Shown: positions 1-9,200 of the stretch, piece by piece
Numbering within the stretch: position 1 is the stretch's first letter
Layout of the letters: the number at the start of each line of letters is the position of its first letter
Assembly (NCBI RefSeq): GCF_003014735.1
Contig: NZ_PYAX01000001.1
Coordinates: 682,001-746,000, forward strand
Direction: 5' to 3'
DNA from: Saccharothrix carnea
GTDB lineage: Bacteria; Actinomycetota; Actinomycetes; Mycobacteriales; Pseudonocardiaceae
DNA: 64,000 nucleotides
Position numbers and translations under genes: made by a program
Notes under the pieces: generated by a model
The model's database searches: none
Told to the model about the DNA's origin: nothing
Seen by the model: the letters and a program-made list of their open reading frames with translations, nothing else

Positions 1-477
1 GCCGCCGTTGGCGGTCAGGATGCGGCCCAGCGCGTCGCCGACCGCGGCCCAGCGGGTGCCGCCCAGGTGGATGGGGCCGGTCGGGTTCGCCGAGACGAAC
101 TCCAGGTTGATCCGGGTGCCGGCGAGCTGGTCACCGCGGCCGTAAGCCTCACCGGCCTTCAGCACGTCGCGCACGATGGCGCCCTGGGCGTCCGCGGCGA
201 GCCGCAGGTTCAGAAAGCCCGGTCCGGCGACCTCGACCGAGGAGATGGCATCGGTGCCGGTCAGCGCGTCGGCGAGCCAGCCGGCCAGGTCGCGGGACGC
301 CACGCCGACCTTCTTGGCGGTCTGCAGGGCCAGGTTCGTGGCGTAGTCGCCGTGCTCGGGGTTGCGAGGACGCTCGATCGTGACCGCTGTGGGCAGGGCG
401 GCGGTATCGAGGCCGCGGGCGGACAGCACGTCCACGGCCGTCGCACGGACCAGTTCAGCGAGCGCAGCGGGAGTCAC
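1..477 (-). CDS. argS: Arginyl-tRNA synthetase, N-terminal part (runs off window)
   Basis: The first 159 codons of a class I arginyl-tRNA synthetase, read leftward from a GTG at 477; the rest lies beyond the window. The enzyme charges tRNA-Arg in the cytosol. The N-terminal tRNA-binding (Add-1) domain is visible with the family string [14 protein letters not shown] (residues 39-52) and PGFLNLRL (86-93). It is followed by [17 protein letters not shown] (124-140), whose HLGG is the HIGH-type ATP-binding motif. GTG at 477 gives the normal family N-terminus and I see no better upstream start. A tRNA-Arg gene lies 12 kb away but is not linked. The identity is secure from the motifs. Confidence 0.96.
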   Translation of the reverse strand, partial: MTPAALAELVRATAVDVLSARGLDTAALPTAVTIERPRNPEHGDYATNLALQTAKKVGVASRDLAGWLADALTGTDAISSVEVAGPGFLNLRLAADAQGAIVRDVLKAGEAYGRGDQLAGTRINLEFVSANPTGPIHLGGTRWAAVGDALGRILTANGG

Positions 478-647
478 CCGGCAAGTCTAGGGAAGCGTTC
501 TCGCTGGTCTCGACCGGGATGGGCGTCCCGCGAAGTGGGAATGGCAACTGTTGACGACCACCCGCCGTGACGGGCAGTTGACGGTGATCAGACACCGTAT
601 CCCTACACTGGCCCGCGGCATGGGCGTATGACGAGACTGAGGCGGAC

Positions 648-1448
648 ATGACCAGCGGCAAGAAGACGAAGGCCGCGCGCTCCAGCGTTGCGGCGGCGCG
701 CTCCTCGGTGGTGGCCAAGAAGCCGAAGCCCTGGGGCACCATCCTCGCGGTGGTGGCCGTGCTGGCACTGGCCGGCACCGTGTTCGGGTACGCGTACTCC
801 CAGATCGCGGACCAGAACGCGAAAGAGGCCGCGCTCGCCCAGTGGAACCCGTCCGAGGAGAACAAGGACCCCTCGGACCAGATCCCGGGCGTGACCAAGC
901 GCGAGTACAAGCCGGGCAAGCACGTGGACGCGCCCAGGCGGGTCGCGTACGACTTCTCGCCGCCGTTCGGCGGGCCGCACGACAACCAGTGGGCGGACTG
1001 CAACGGCGTGGTCTACCCCACCGCCGTGCGCACCGAGAACATGGTCCACGCGATGGAGCACGGCGCGTTCTGGCTGGCGTACAACCCGGACCAGGTGACC
1101 GGCGAGGCCTTGGACAAGCTCAAGAGCAAGGTCGACGGCCAGCCGTTCTCGATGATGTCGCCGTACCCGGGCCTGGACAAGCCGATCGCGCTGCAGACGT
1201 GGGGCCACCAGCTGAAGCTGGAGAGCGCCGACGACGAGCGCATCGACCAGTTCATCCAGTCGCTGCGGCGCAACCAGTACACCTACCCCGAGGTGGGTTC
1301 GCCGTGCGACAACGCCGCCTTCGTGGACAACCCGGCGCCGTTCGTGGCCGAGGCACCCGGCGCGGACGCCGAGCCGATGGGCGACGAGGCCGAGAGCGCG
1401 CGCAACTCCGCCGCGACTTCCTCCACCGCACCGTCTGCGAGCAACTGA
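648..1448 (+). CDS. DUF3105 family single-pass membrane protein
   Basis: A 266-residue protein with a basic Lys/Arg-rich N-terminus (1-28), one membrane segment (about 30-50) and an extracytoplasmic DUF3105 domain. The family pattern is visible as NMVHAMEHGAFWLAYNP (residues 128-144) and a C-terminal Pro/Ala/Ser-rich tail. The function of DUF3105 is unknown. In actinobacteria the gene is commonly next to a DUF305 gene, as here: the next gene starts 4 bases after this stop, so the two are almost certainly one transcript. The conserved His residues could bind metal, which is only an inference. Confidence 0.88.
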   Translation: MTSGKKTKAARSSVAAARSSVVAKKPKPWGTILAVVAVLALAGTVFGYAYSQIADQNAKEAALAQWNPSEENKDPSDQIPGVTKREYKPGKHVDAPRRVAYDFSPPFGGPHDNQWADCNGVVYPTAVRTENMVHAMEHGAFWLAYNPDQVTGEALDKLKSKVDGQPFSMMSPYPGLDKPIALQTWGHQLKLESADDERIDQFIQSLRRNQYTYPEVGSPCDNAAFVDNPAPFVAEAPGADAEPMGDEAESARNSAATSSTAPSASN

Positions 1449-1452
1449 GCAC

Positions 1453-2145
1453 GTGACCGATCCATCCGAGACCACGCCCAGGCGGAGCAACCTCGCCTGG
1501 GCGGTGGTCTCGACCACGGCCGTGCTCGCCATCCTGCTGCTCGGCGCGGCGGTCGGTTTGTTGATCAAGATCCCCGGTTCGGACTCCTCACCCGCCGCGC
1601 CCGGCGCGGACTCCGTGGAGGTCGGGTTCTCGCAGGACATGGCCATGCACCACCTCCAGGCGGTGCAGATGGCCAACATCGCCCGCGACCGGTCGGCCGA
1701 CGAGAAGATCCGGTCGTTCGCGTTCGACGTCTCCAGCACGCAGCTGGAGCAGGTGGGCCGCATGAAGGGCTGGCTCATGCTGTGGGGGCAGCCCGAGCAG
1801 CCCATGGCCGGTAAGCACATGGCGTGGATGGCCGAGGACGGTGGCCACGGGCACGGCGCGACCGGGGCGGCGGTGCCCTCCGGCAACCCGATGCCGGGCA
1901 TGGCGTCCTCCGAGGAGCTGGCCAGGCTGCGTTCGCTGTCCGGCGTCGAGTTCGACGTCTACTTCCTGCAGTTGATGCTCCGGCACCACCAGGGCGGCAC
2001 CGCCATGGTGCAGTACGCGGTCGACCACGCCGGTCAGCACGCCGTGCGCACCCTCGCGGAAAGCATGCTCAAGTCGCAGAGCAGCGAAAGCGACTTGATG
2101 CGGCGGCTCATCTCCGAACGCGGTGCGGAGCCGCTCGCGCGTTGA
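1453..2145 (+). CDS. DUF305 family membrane-anchored protein
   Basis: A 230-residue protein starting at GTG 1453, four bases after the DUF3105 stop. It has a membrane anchor at about residues 14-38, then an exported DUF305 domain. Both family halves are visible: FSQDMAMHHLQAVQMA (residues 59-74, His66-His67) and LMLRHHQGGTAMV (174-186, His178-His179). A His/Gly stretch (131-136) lies between them. DUF305 proteins are ferritin-like four-helix bundles, often near metal or copper genes; no reaction is established. The pairing with DUF3105 suggests a joint cell-surface role. Confidence 0.88.
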   Translation: MTDPSETTPRRSNLAWAVVSTTAVLAILLLGAAVGLLIKIPGSDSSPAAPGADSVEVGFSQDMAMHHLQAVQMANIARDRSADEKIRSFAFDVSSTQLEQVGRMKGWLMLWGQPEQPMAGKHMAWMAEDGGHGHGATGAAVPSGNPMPGMASSEELARLRSLSGVEFDVYFLQLMLRHHQGGTAMVQYAVDHAGQHAVRTLAESMLKSQSSESDLMRRLISERGAEPLAR

Positions 2146-2242
2146 GCGACGCGGGCACCCACCACTTTCTTGTCACGTTTCCCCCTCCCTCGTTACGCTC
2201 GAATTCGAGGCAGTATTCGACTGCCGCCTGGAGGGGTTAACA

Positions 2243-2611
2243 ATGAAGCGATTCGGAGCGGTGCTGGCCACGCTCTTTTCAGTGCTGGCCATCGTGGTGT
2301 TCGTCAACCCGTCGGCGCACGCGAGCAATTCCAGCACGAGCGGTTGCACGAACGTGTACATCGAGTACGAGACGGTCAGCGCGACCGTGAGGTACGTGCA
2401 CTGGGTGGAGTCCCGCAACGTCTGCGGCCCCTACCCCGGCCACTACCAGACCGCCGGCGTGAACGACATCGACCGCAACCCGATCCTCAACCACCGGGTC
2501 TACATCTACGCGAACTACAACCGCGGGGGCTGCATCCGCGGCACCGGTTGGCGCAACGACGGTGGCGGCAACTACTACAACATGGGCAGCACCTGCACCC
2601 TGATCGCCTGA
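2243..2611 (+). CDS. Small secreted protein of unknown function, four cysteines
   Basis: A 122-residue protein starting at ATG 2243 behind a good ribosome site (GGAGGGG at 2230-2236). A longer in-frame start is possible but would bury the signal peptide. The signal peptide is clear (MKRFGAVLATLFSVLAIVVF then a site after AHA). The mature part of about 95 residues is rich in Tyr, Asn and Gly and has exactly four Cys, enough for two disulfides. I do not recognise the family. A strong terminator follows directly, so it is monocistronic. It could be a surface or spore-coat-like protein or an inhibitor; this is open. Confidence 0.7.
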   Translation: MKRFGAVLATLFSVLAIVVFVNPSAHASNSSTSGCTNVYIEYETVSATVRYVHWVESRNVCGPYPGHYQTAGVNDIDRNPILNHRVYIYANYNRGGCIRGTGWRNDGGGNYYNMGSTCTLIA

Positions 2612-2637
2612 TCGCCTGATCAGGGCGCGAATTCCAT

Positions 2638-2693
2638 TTCCGCGACGGTCCCGCCGGCGAGACGCATTTCCCGCCGGCGGGACCGTCGCGGAA
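2638..2693 (+). terminator. Strong stem-loop terminator after the small secreted protein
   Basis: A 22-bp perfect inverted repeat (2638-2659 with 2672-2693) around a 12-base loop. The core is GGTCCCGCCGGCG and its complement. It starts 27 bases after the stop codon. There is no T-tract, as is usual for terminators in high-GC actinobacteria. Confidence 0.85.
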
Positions 2694-2781
2694 TTGCCGC
2701 CTACGATCTTGCGGTTTCGCATCACCCAGTTGGGGCTACCCATCGGTAGTAACGTGGGAAACCCCGTCCTGGAGGTCAGCG

Positions 2782-4671
2782 ATGACCGCAGTGGATCCCG
2801 ACAAGCACGTCGACGAGCGCACCGCGCGCAAGGTCGCCGAACAGGCCCGCGAGACCCGGTGGCGCCACCCCAGCTTCGGCCGTGAGCTCTTCCTCGGCCA
2901 CTTCCGCCTCGACCTGATCCACCCGCACCCCGGCGGCTCGACCGAGGACCGGGAGCGCGGCGAGACGTTCCTCGCCGCCCTGCGCGAGTTCTGCGAGCAC
3001 TCCGTGGACGGCGCGGTCATCGAGCGCGATGCCGCGATCCCCGACCACGTGCTGACCGGCCTGAAACAGCTCGGCGCGTTCGGCATGAAGATCAAGACCG
3101 AGTACGGCGGCCTCGGCCTGTCCCAGGTCTACTACAACCGGGCGCTGATGATGGTCGGCTCGGTGAGCCCCGCGCTGGGCGCGATGCTCTCCGCGCACCA
3201 GTCGATCGGCGTGCCTCAGCCGCTGGCGATGTTCGGCACGGACGAGCAGAAGCGGGAGTACCTGCCGCGCTGCGCGACCGGCGCGATCAGCGCGTTCCTG
3301 CTCACCGAGCCGGACGTGGGCAGCGACCCGGCCCGCCTGGGCACCACGGCCACGCCCACCGACGACGGCTGGGTGCTCGACGGCGTGAAGCTGTGGACGA
3401 CGAACGGCGTGGTGGCCGACCTGCTCGTGGTGATGGCCCAGGTGCCCGGCAAGGGCATCAGCGCGTTCGTGGTCGAGGGTGACTCGCCCGGCATCACGGT
3501 GGAGAACCGCAACGAGTTCATGGGCCTGCGCGGCCTGGAGAACGGCGTGACGCGGTTCCACCAGGTCCACGTGCCCAGGGCCAACCTGATCGGCAAGGAG
3601 GGCATGGGGCTCAAGATCGCGCTCACCACGCTCAACACCGGCCGGCTGTCGTTGCCGGCCCTGTGCGCGGGCGCGGCGAAGTGGTGCCTGAAGATCGCCC
3701 GCGAGTGGTCGGCAGAACGGGTGCAGTGGGGCCTGCCGATCGGCAAGCACGAGGCCATCGCGGGCAAGGTCGCCTACATCGCGGCCACGGCCTACGCGCT
3801 GGAGGCCGTGCTCGACCTGTCCAGCGAGCTGGCCGACGCGGGCGGGCACGACATCCGCATCGAGGCCGCGCTGGCGAAGCTGTACGGCTCGGAGATGGCC
3901 TGGCTGGTCGCGGACGAGCTGGTGCAGCTGCGCGGCGGGCGCGGCTACGAGACGGCGGCGTCCCTGGCGGCCCGCGGCGAACGGGGCGTGCCCGCCGAGC
4001 AGGTGCTGCGCGACCTGCGCATCAACCGGATCTTCGAGGGTTCGACCGAGATCATGCACCTGCTGATCGCGCGGGAGGCGGTGGACGCGCACCTCGCCGT
4101 CGCCGGGGACATCATCGACCCGGAGGCCGACGCCAAGCGCAAGGCGCAGGCTCTGGCCAGGGCGGGCGGGTTCTACGCGAAGTGGCTGCCGACGCTGGTG
4201 GTCGGCAAGGGCCAGGTGCCGCGCGCCTACGCCGAGTTCGGGCCGCTGGCCGGGCACCTGCGGTTCGTCGAGCGGTCGAGCCGCAAGCTGGCCAGGCAGA
4301 CGTTCTACGCGATGTCGCGCTGGCAGGGTCGGATGGAGCGCAAGCAGCGGTTCCTGGCCCGGATCGTGGACATCGGCGCGGAGCTGTTCGCGATCAGCGC
4401 GGCGTGCGTGCGGGCGGCGGCGGACGGCGACCGGGCGGTGGCGCTGGCGGACGCGTTCGCGGCGCAGGCCAGGGTGCGGGTCGACGAGCTGTTCGACCGG
4501 TTGTGGCGCAACTCGGACGACTCGGACGCGGCGTTGGCGCGGCACGTCCTGGACGGTCGGTTCACCTGGCTGGAGGAGGGGGTGCTCGACCCGTCCAGCC
4601 CGGGACCGTGGATCGCGGACTCGACCCACCGGGCGTCCACCGCGCGGGACGTCCACCGGAAGACGCCGTAG
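2782..4671 (+). CDS. Long acyl-CoA dehydrogenase (FadE10-like)
   Basis: A 629-residue flavoprotein of the acyl-CoA dehydrogenase family, expected to oxidise an acyl-CoA at the alpha-beta bond and pass electrons to ETF. The N-terminal, middle (FLLTEPDVGSDPARLGT near 173-189) and C-terminal helical domains are present. So are the family string LRDLRINRIFEGSTEIMHLL and GRGYE with Glu390 where a catalytic Glu is often found. It is much longer than the usual 380-400 residues, with an N-terminal extension and an extra C-terminal helical domain of roughly 170 residues, resembling the mycobacterial FadE10 type. It starts at ATG 2782 after GGAGG. It is monocistronic, with two inverted repeats downstream. 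The substrate cannot be told. Confidence 0.9.
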   Translation: MTAVDPDKHVDERTARKVAEQARETRWRHPSFGRELFLGHFRLDLIHPHPGGSTEDRERGETFLAALREFCEHSVDGAVIERDAAIPDHVLTGLKQLGAFGMKIKTEYGGLGLSQVYYNRALMMVGSVSPALGAMLSAHQSIGVPQPLAMFGTDEQKREYLPRCATGAISAFLLTEPDVGSDPARLGTTATPTDDGWVLDGVKLWTTNGVVADLLVVMAQVPGKGISAFVVEGDSPGITVENRNEFMGLRGLENGVTRFHQVHVPRANLIGKEGMGLKIALTTLNTGRLSLPALCAGAAKWCLKIAREWSAERVQWGLPIGKHEAIAGKVAYIAATAYALEAVLDLSSELADAGGHDIRIEAALAKLYGSEMAWLVADELVQLRGGRGYETAASLAARGERGVPAEQVLRDLRINRIFEGSTEIMHLLIAREAVDAHLAVAGDIIDPEADAKRKAQALARAGGFYAKWLPTLVVGKGQVPRAYAEFGPLAGHLRFVERSSRKLARQTFYAMSRWQGRMERKQRFLARIVDIGAELFAISAACVRAAADGDRAVALADAFAAQARVRVDELFDRLWRNSDDSDAALARHVLDGRFTWLEEGVLDPSSPGPWIADSTHRASTARDVHRKTP

Positions 4672-4685
4672 GCGCCGTTGTACAC

Positions 4686-4718
4686 GGGGCAGGTGTTTGC
4701 GGGCGCGGCACCTGCCCC
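4686..4718 (+). terminator. Stem-loop terminator after acyl-CoA dehydrogenase
   Basis: A perfect 10-bp inverted repeat, GGGGCAGGTG (4686-4695) with CACCTGCCCC (4709-4718), 13-base loop, 14 bases after the stop codon. Confidence 0.75.
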
Positions 4719-4726
4719 GTGGCACG

Positions 4727-4765
4727 GTCGAAAGGGGACCACGTCCCCCGTACTCCCCTTTCGAC
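4727..4765. repeat. Second inverted repeat (12 bp), terminator or operator
   Basis: GTCGAAAGGGGA (4727-4738) is perfectly repeated inverted at 4754-4765. It follows directly after the first stem-loop and precedes an unusually strong ribosome site. It could be a second terminator or a binding site. Confidence 0.5.
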
Positions 4766-4800
4766 TCCCCTTCTGAACAACGGAAGGAACAACACCCTCC

Positions 4801-4893
4801 AGGAGGAGGTAACGAGTGACGCTACGTCATTACTGGCGAGTTGAGACTTACGACTTTCGAGTGAATCACCAGGTGAGAGCCACTCGACTACTC
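4801..4893 (+). other. Perfect Shine-Dalgarno and orphan start with no gene behind it
   Basis: AGGAGGAGGT (4801-4810) lies five bases before a GTG at 4816. The reading frame opens with about 26 basic, aromatic-rich codons (MTLRHYWRVETYDFRVNHQ) in DNA clearly richer in A/T than its surroundings, then runs antisense through the 3' end of the ROK gene without homology that I recognise. It could be a leader peptide, a gene remnant or a chance site. I cannot support a function. Confidence 0.25.
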
Positions 4894-6081
4894 TCAGGGA
4901 GTGACCGCACCGCGGCGGTCGAACACCAGCTCCCGCGCGGACCGCAACCCGATCTCGATCGCGCCGCCGAGCACCGCGCCGTCACCCAGCCCGCCGGCCA
5001 CGATCCGCGGCACCAGCGGCGTCATCCGGCGCAACGCGGCCTCCAGCGGCTCCTGCAGGAGGTCGGTGTTGCTGCCGATGCCGCCGCCGAGCACCACCAG
5101 CTCCGGGTCGACCACCGCCACCACCGACGCCACCACGAACGCCAGCCGCTCGGCCTCGTCGCGCACCGCGAGCAGCGCCCGCTCGTCACCGGCCCGCGCC
5201 GCGGCGAACACCTCGCGCGCCGAGCGCGCCGACAACCCGCGCTGCTTCGCCAACGCCACCACGGACTCCGCCGCCGCGGCCGCCTCGACCTGGCCGCGCT
5301 GCCGTCCGTCCTCTTCGGACTGGCCGGTGAAGGGCAGGTAGCCGACCTCGCCCGCGGCACCGTGCGCGCCGCGGAACAACCGGCCGTCCACCACGATCCC
5401 CATGCCGATCCCGGTGCCGACGGTGACGCACACGAACACGTCGGCGTCCCGCGCCACCCCGTGCGCCTGCTCACCGACTGCCGCCAGGTTGGCGTCGTTC
5501 TCCACCACCAGGCCCGCGCCCAGCTCGGCCTCCAGGTCGTCCAGCAGGCCGGGCCGTTCCCAGCCCGGTAGGTTCGGCGCGTGGTGCAACGTCCGGTCGC
5601 GCGGGTCCGGCACGCCGGGGGTGCCGACCACCTTGACCACCAGGTCGGCGGGCGACAGGCCTGCCTCGGACACCGTGCGCTCGGCCAGCTCGCCCACCGT
5701 GCGGACCAGCGCCGTCGCCGAGCGGCACCGGTTGCGCTCGTCCACCCGCGCGATCACCGTGCCCGCCAGGTCCGCCACCGCGACCCGGATCCGCTGCCTG
5801 CCGATGTCCACGCCCAGCACGTGTCCCGCCGCCGGGTTCGGCTCGTAGACCACCGCCGACCGACCCGGACCGGCCGACGTGCGGCCGATGCTGCGCACCA
5901 GGCCGTGCTGCTCCAGGTCGAGCAGCGCCTGGCCCACGGTCGGCTTCGACAGGCCGGTGTCCTTGGCGACCTGCGGCCTGGTCGCCGGGCCGCCCACCCG
6001 CAGCCGGTCGAGCACCGCGCGCTGGTTGAGCACGCGCATCCCCGCGGGGGTGCCCACCGGGGGCGTGTTCCGGGCCGTCAC
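4894..6081 (-). CDS. ROK family transcriptional regulator (lacks zinc motif)
   Basis: A 395-residue regulator from GTG 6081. The N-terminal winged helix (about 17-62, with TGLSKPTVGQALLDLEQHG) is followed by the ROK sugar-binding domain: LGVDIGRQRIRVAVADL, VENDANLAAVGE and GTGIGMGIVVDGRLFRGAHG. The usual ROK zinc motif (CxCGxxGC) is replaced by a Cys-free stretch around GYLPFTGQSEEDG, so this belongs to the zinc-less branch. It is divergent from the GH92 mannosidase gene with a 136-bp shared promoter region that holds a 14-bp inverted repeat. It most likely represses GH92 in response to a mannose-derived sugar; this is inferred from position. Confidence 0.9.
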   Translation of the reverse strand: MTARNTPPVGTPAGMRVLNQRAVLDRLRVGGPATRPQVAKDTGLSKPTVGQALLDLEQHGLVRSIGRTSAGPGRSAVVYEPNPAAGHVLGVDIGRQRIRVAVADLAGTVIARVDERNRCRSATALVRTVGELAERTVSEAGLSPADLVVKVVGTPGVPDPRDRTLHHAPNLPGWERPGLLDDLEAELGAGLVVENDANLAAVGEQAHGVARDADVFVCVTVGTGIGMGIVVDGRLFRGAHGAAGEVGYLPFTGQSEEDGRQRGQVEAAAAAESVVALAKQRGLSARSAREVFAAARAGDERALLAVRDEAERLAFVVASVVAVVDPELVVLGGGIGSNTDLLQEPLEAALRRMTPLVPRIVAGGLGDGAVLGGAIEIGLRSARELVFDRRGAVTP

Positions 6082-6148
6082 GGTGAGTGAGTGTAGATCG
6101 GGTGGAGCAGCATCCGGACAGGCTTGCGGACAAGTTGCGGGACCACTC

Positions 6149-6163
6149 TTGACAACGATGTCA
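6149..6163. promoter_or_regulatory. Inverted-repeat operator in the ROK/GH92 divergent region
   Basis: TGACA-ACGA-TGTCA (6150-6163), preceded by T so that the left half also reads TTGACA like a -35 box for the rightward GH92 gene. It lies 69 bases upstream of the ROK start and 55 bases upstream of the GH92 start. It resembles sugar-repressor operators by shape. Confidence 0.55.
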
Positions 6164-6217
6164 GGTACGCCCTTTGCTTCGCTGAAGATCGCGGTCGGAT
6201 CGGGCGAAAGGCGTGCA

Positions 6218-9200
6218 ATGGGGCACAAACGCGGCAGAGGATCGCTGGTGGTCGTCTCGACCATCGCACTGGCGGTGGGGAGCGTGGGAGGCTGGCCCTC
6301 CGCGACCGCCGCACCGGGGGAGCCAACCGTGAGCGAGACGCTCTTCGCCACGTCGTTCGAGGACGGGCAGCCGCAGCCGACCTGGGCCAGCACTGTGGAG
6401 ACCGGCCCGGACGGCACGCCGAAGACGGCGGGCGTCAACGGCTCGGACTCCACCGGCATCCCGGGCAACGTCACCGACCGCGTGGTCGACGTGGCGGCCA
6501 ACTCGGAGAACTCCGGCGCGGGCGAGGTCAAGGAGAACCTGGTCGACGGCAACGTGTCGTCCAAGTGGCTCACCTTCACGCCGACCGGCTGGGCGCGGTT
6601 CACCTTCGCCGAGCCGGTCGCGGTCAAGCGCTACGCGATGTCGTCGGCCAACGACGCGCCCGAGCGCGACCCGGAGGACTGGACGCTGCGCGGCTCGAAC
6701 GACGGCACCACGTGGACCCCGCTGGACGCCCGCACCGGTGAGGCGTTCACCGAGCGGTTCCAGACCAAGACCTACGACATCGCCAACACCGAGGCGTTCA
6801 AGCACTACCAGCTCGACATCTCGGCCACCGCGGGCGGCGTGAACCTCATCCAGCTCGCCGAGGTGCAGTTCTCGGACGGCTCCACCACCCCGCCGGCGAA
6901 GAACATGCGCACGACCGTGGGCAAGGGCGCCAACGGCGGGTACAACGCCAAGGCGGGCGCCGGGTTCACCGGCCTGAAGGCGTTGCGGTACCAGGGGACG
7001 CACGTCGCCGAGGGGCGCGGCTACTCGTACAACAAGGTCTACGAGGTCGACCTCCCGGTCACCGCGACCACCGAGCTGTCGTACCTGATCTTCCCGTCGT
7101 TCACCACGGACGACCTCAACTACCCGGCCACCTACGTGTCGCTCGACCTCGCGTTCGACGACGGCACGTACCTCAGCGACCTCGGCGCGCGCGACCAGCA
7201 CGGGTTCGAGCTGTCACCGCGCGGCCAGGGCGCGGCCAAGTCGCTCTACACCAACCAGTGGAACCGGGTCGCGTCGGTGATCGGCCAGGTCGCCGCGGGC
7301 AAGACCGTCAAGCGGATCCTGGTGGCGTACGACAACCCGAAGGGACCGGCCGGGTTCAACGGCTGGGTCGACGACATCGCGGTGAAGTCCGCCCCGGTCG
7401 TGGTCGACCGGCCGCGCCCGTCCGACTGGGTGCTGACCACCCGCGGCACGAACTCCAGCGGTTCGTTCTCGCGGGGCAACAACATCCCGGCCACCGCGGT
7501 GCCGCACGGCTTCAACTTCTGGTCGCCCATGACGAACGCGGGCTCGACCAGCTGGCTCTACGAGTACGCGAAGAACAACAACCGGGACAACCTGCCGACG
7601 TTGCAGGCGTTCACCGCGAGCCACGAGCCCAGCCCGTGGATGGGCGACCGGCAGACGTTCCAGGTGATGCCGTCCACCGGCACGCCGACCGCCGACCGGG
7701 CCGTGCGCGCGCTGCCGTTCAAGCACGAGAACGAGACCGCGAAGGCGCACTACTACGGCGTCAAGTTCGAGAACGGGATGCGGACGGAGATCGCGCCGAC
7801 CGACCACGCCGCGCTGTTCCGCTTCACGTTCGTGGACGACACGTCGAACCTGGTGTTCGACAACGTCAACAACAGCGGCGGGTTGACGCTGGACCCGGCG
7901 TCCGGTGTGGTGACGGGCTTCTCGGACGTCAAGAGCGGCCTGTCGACCGGCGCCACGCGGCTGTTCGTGTACGGCGTGGTGGACAAGCCGGTCGTCTCCA
8001 GCGGTCGGCTGACCGGCGTGGGCAGGGACGACGTGGCCGGGTTCTTCCAGTTCGACACCTCCGGTGACAAGACCGTGACGATGAAGATCGCCACCTCGTT
8101 GCTCGGCGTGGACCAGGCCAGGCGCAACCTGGAGCTGGAGGTGTCCACTTCGGACACGTTCGACTCGGTGCGCGACCGGGCGCGGGACGCGTGGGACCGG
8201 GTGCTGCGCATGGTCGAGGTCGAGGGCGCGTCGGAGGACCAGCTGACCACGCTCTACTCCAACCTCTACCGGCTCTACCTCTACCCGAACTCCGGCTTCG
8301 AGAACACCGGCACCACCGACGCGCCGCAGTACCGGTACGCGTCTCCCGTGCAGCCGGCCGGGCCGTCGACCCCGACGCAGACCGGCGCGAAGGTCGTGGA
8401 CGGCAAGATCTACGTCAACAACGGGTTCTGGGACACCTACCGGACCACGTGGCCCGCGTACAGCCTGCTGACGCCGGGCCGGGCCGCCGAGCTGGCGGAC
8501 GGGTTCGTGCAGCAGTACCGGGACGGCGGGTGGATCTCCCGCTGGTCGTCGCCCGGTTACGCGAACCTGATGACCGGCACCAGCTCCGACGTGGCGTTCG
8601 CGGACGCGTTCGTGAAGGGCGTGCCGCTGCCCGACGCCGAGGCCGCCTACGAGGCCGCGGTGAAGAACGCGACGGTCGCGCCGCCGAACGCGGGCGTCGG
8701 CCGCAAGGGCCTGGACACCTCGATCTTCACCGGCTACACGTCCACCGCCACCGGCGAGGGCATGTCGTGGGCGATCGAGGGCTACGTCAACGACTACGGC
8801 ATCGCGAACATGGCGAAGGCGCTGCACAAGCGGACCGGCGACCCGCGGTACCAGGCCGCGCACGAGTACTTCGCCAACCGCGCGCAGAACTACATCCACA
8901 TGTTCGACCCGTCGACGGGCTTCTTCCAGGGCCGCAACCCGGACGGCACGTGGCGCGTGCCGACCGAGGAGTACGACCCGCGCGAGTGGGGCCACGACTA
9001 CACCGAGACCGACGGCTGGAACATGGCGTTCTCCGTGCCGCACGACGGGCAGGGCCTGGCCAACCTGTACGGCGGCCGGGACGGGTTGGCGAAGAAGCTG
9101 GACGAGTTCTTCGCCACGCCGGAGACCGCGAAGTTCCCCGGCTCGTACGGCGGCGTGATCCACGAGATGACCGAGGCGCGCGACGTGCGGATGGGGCAGC

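Noticed and set aside
5879..6217. N-terminal extension of GH92
   Set aside because: It would cross the ROK gene and the operator and would bury the signal peptide that begins at 6218.
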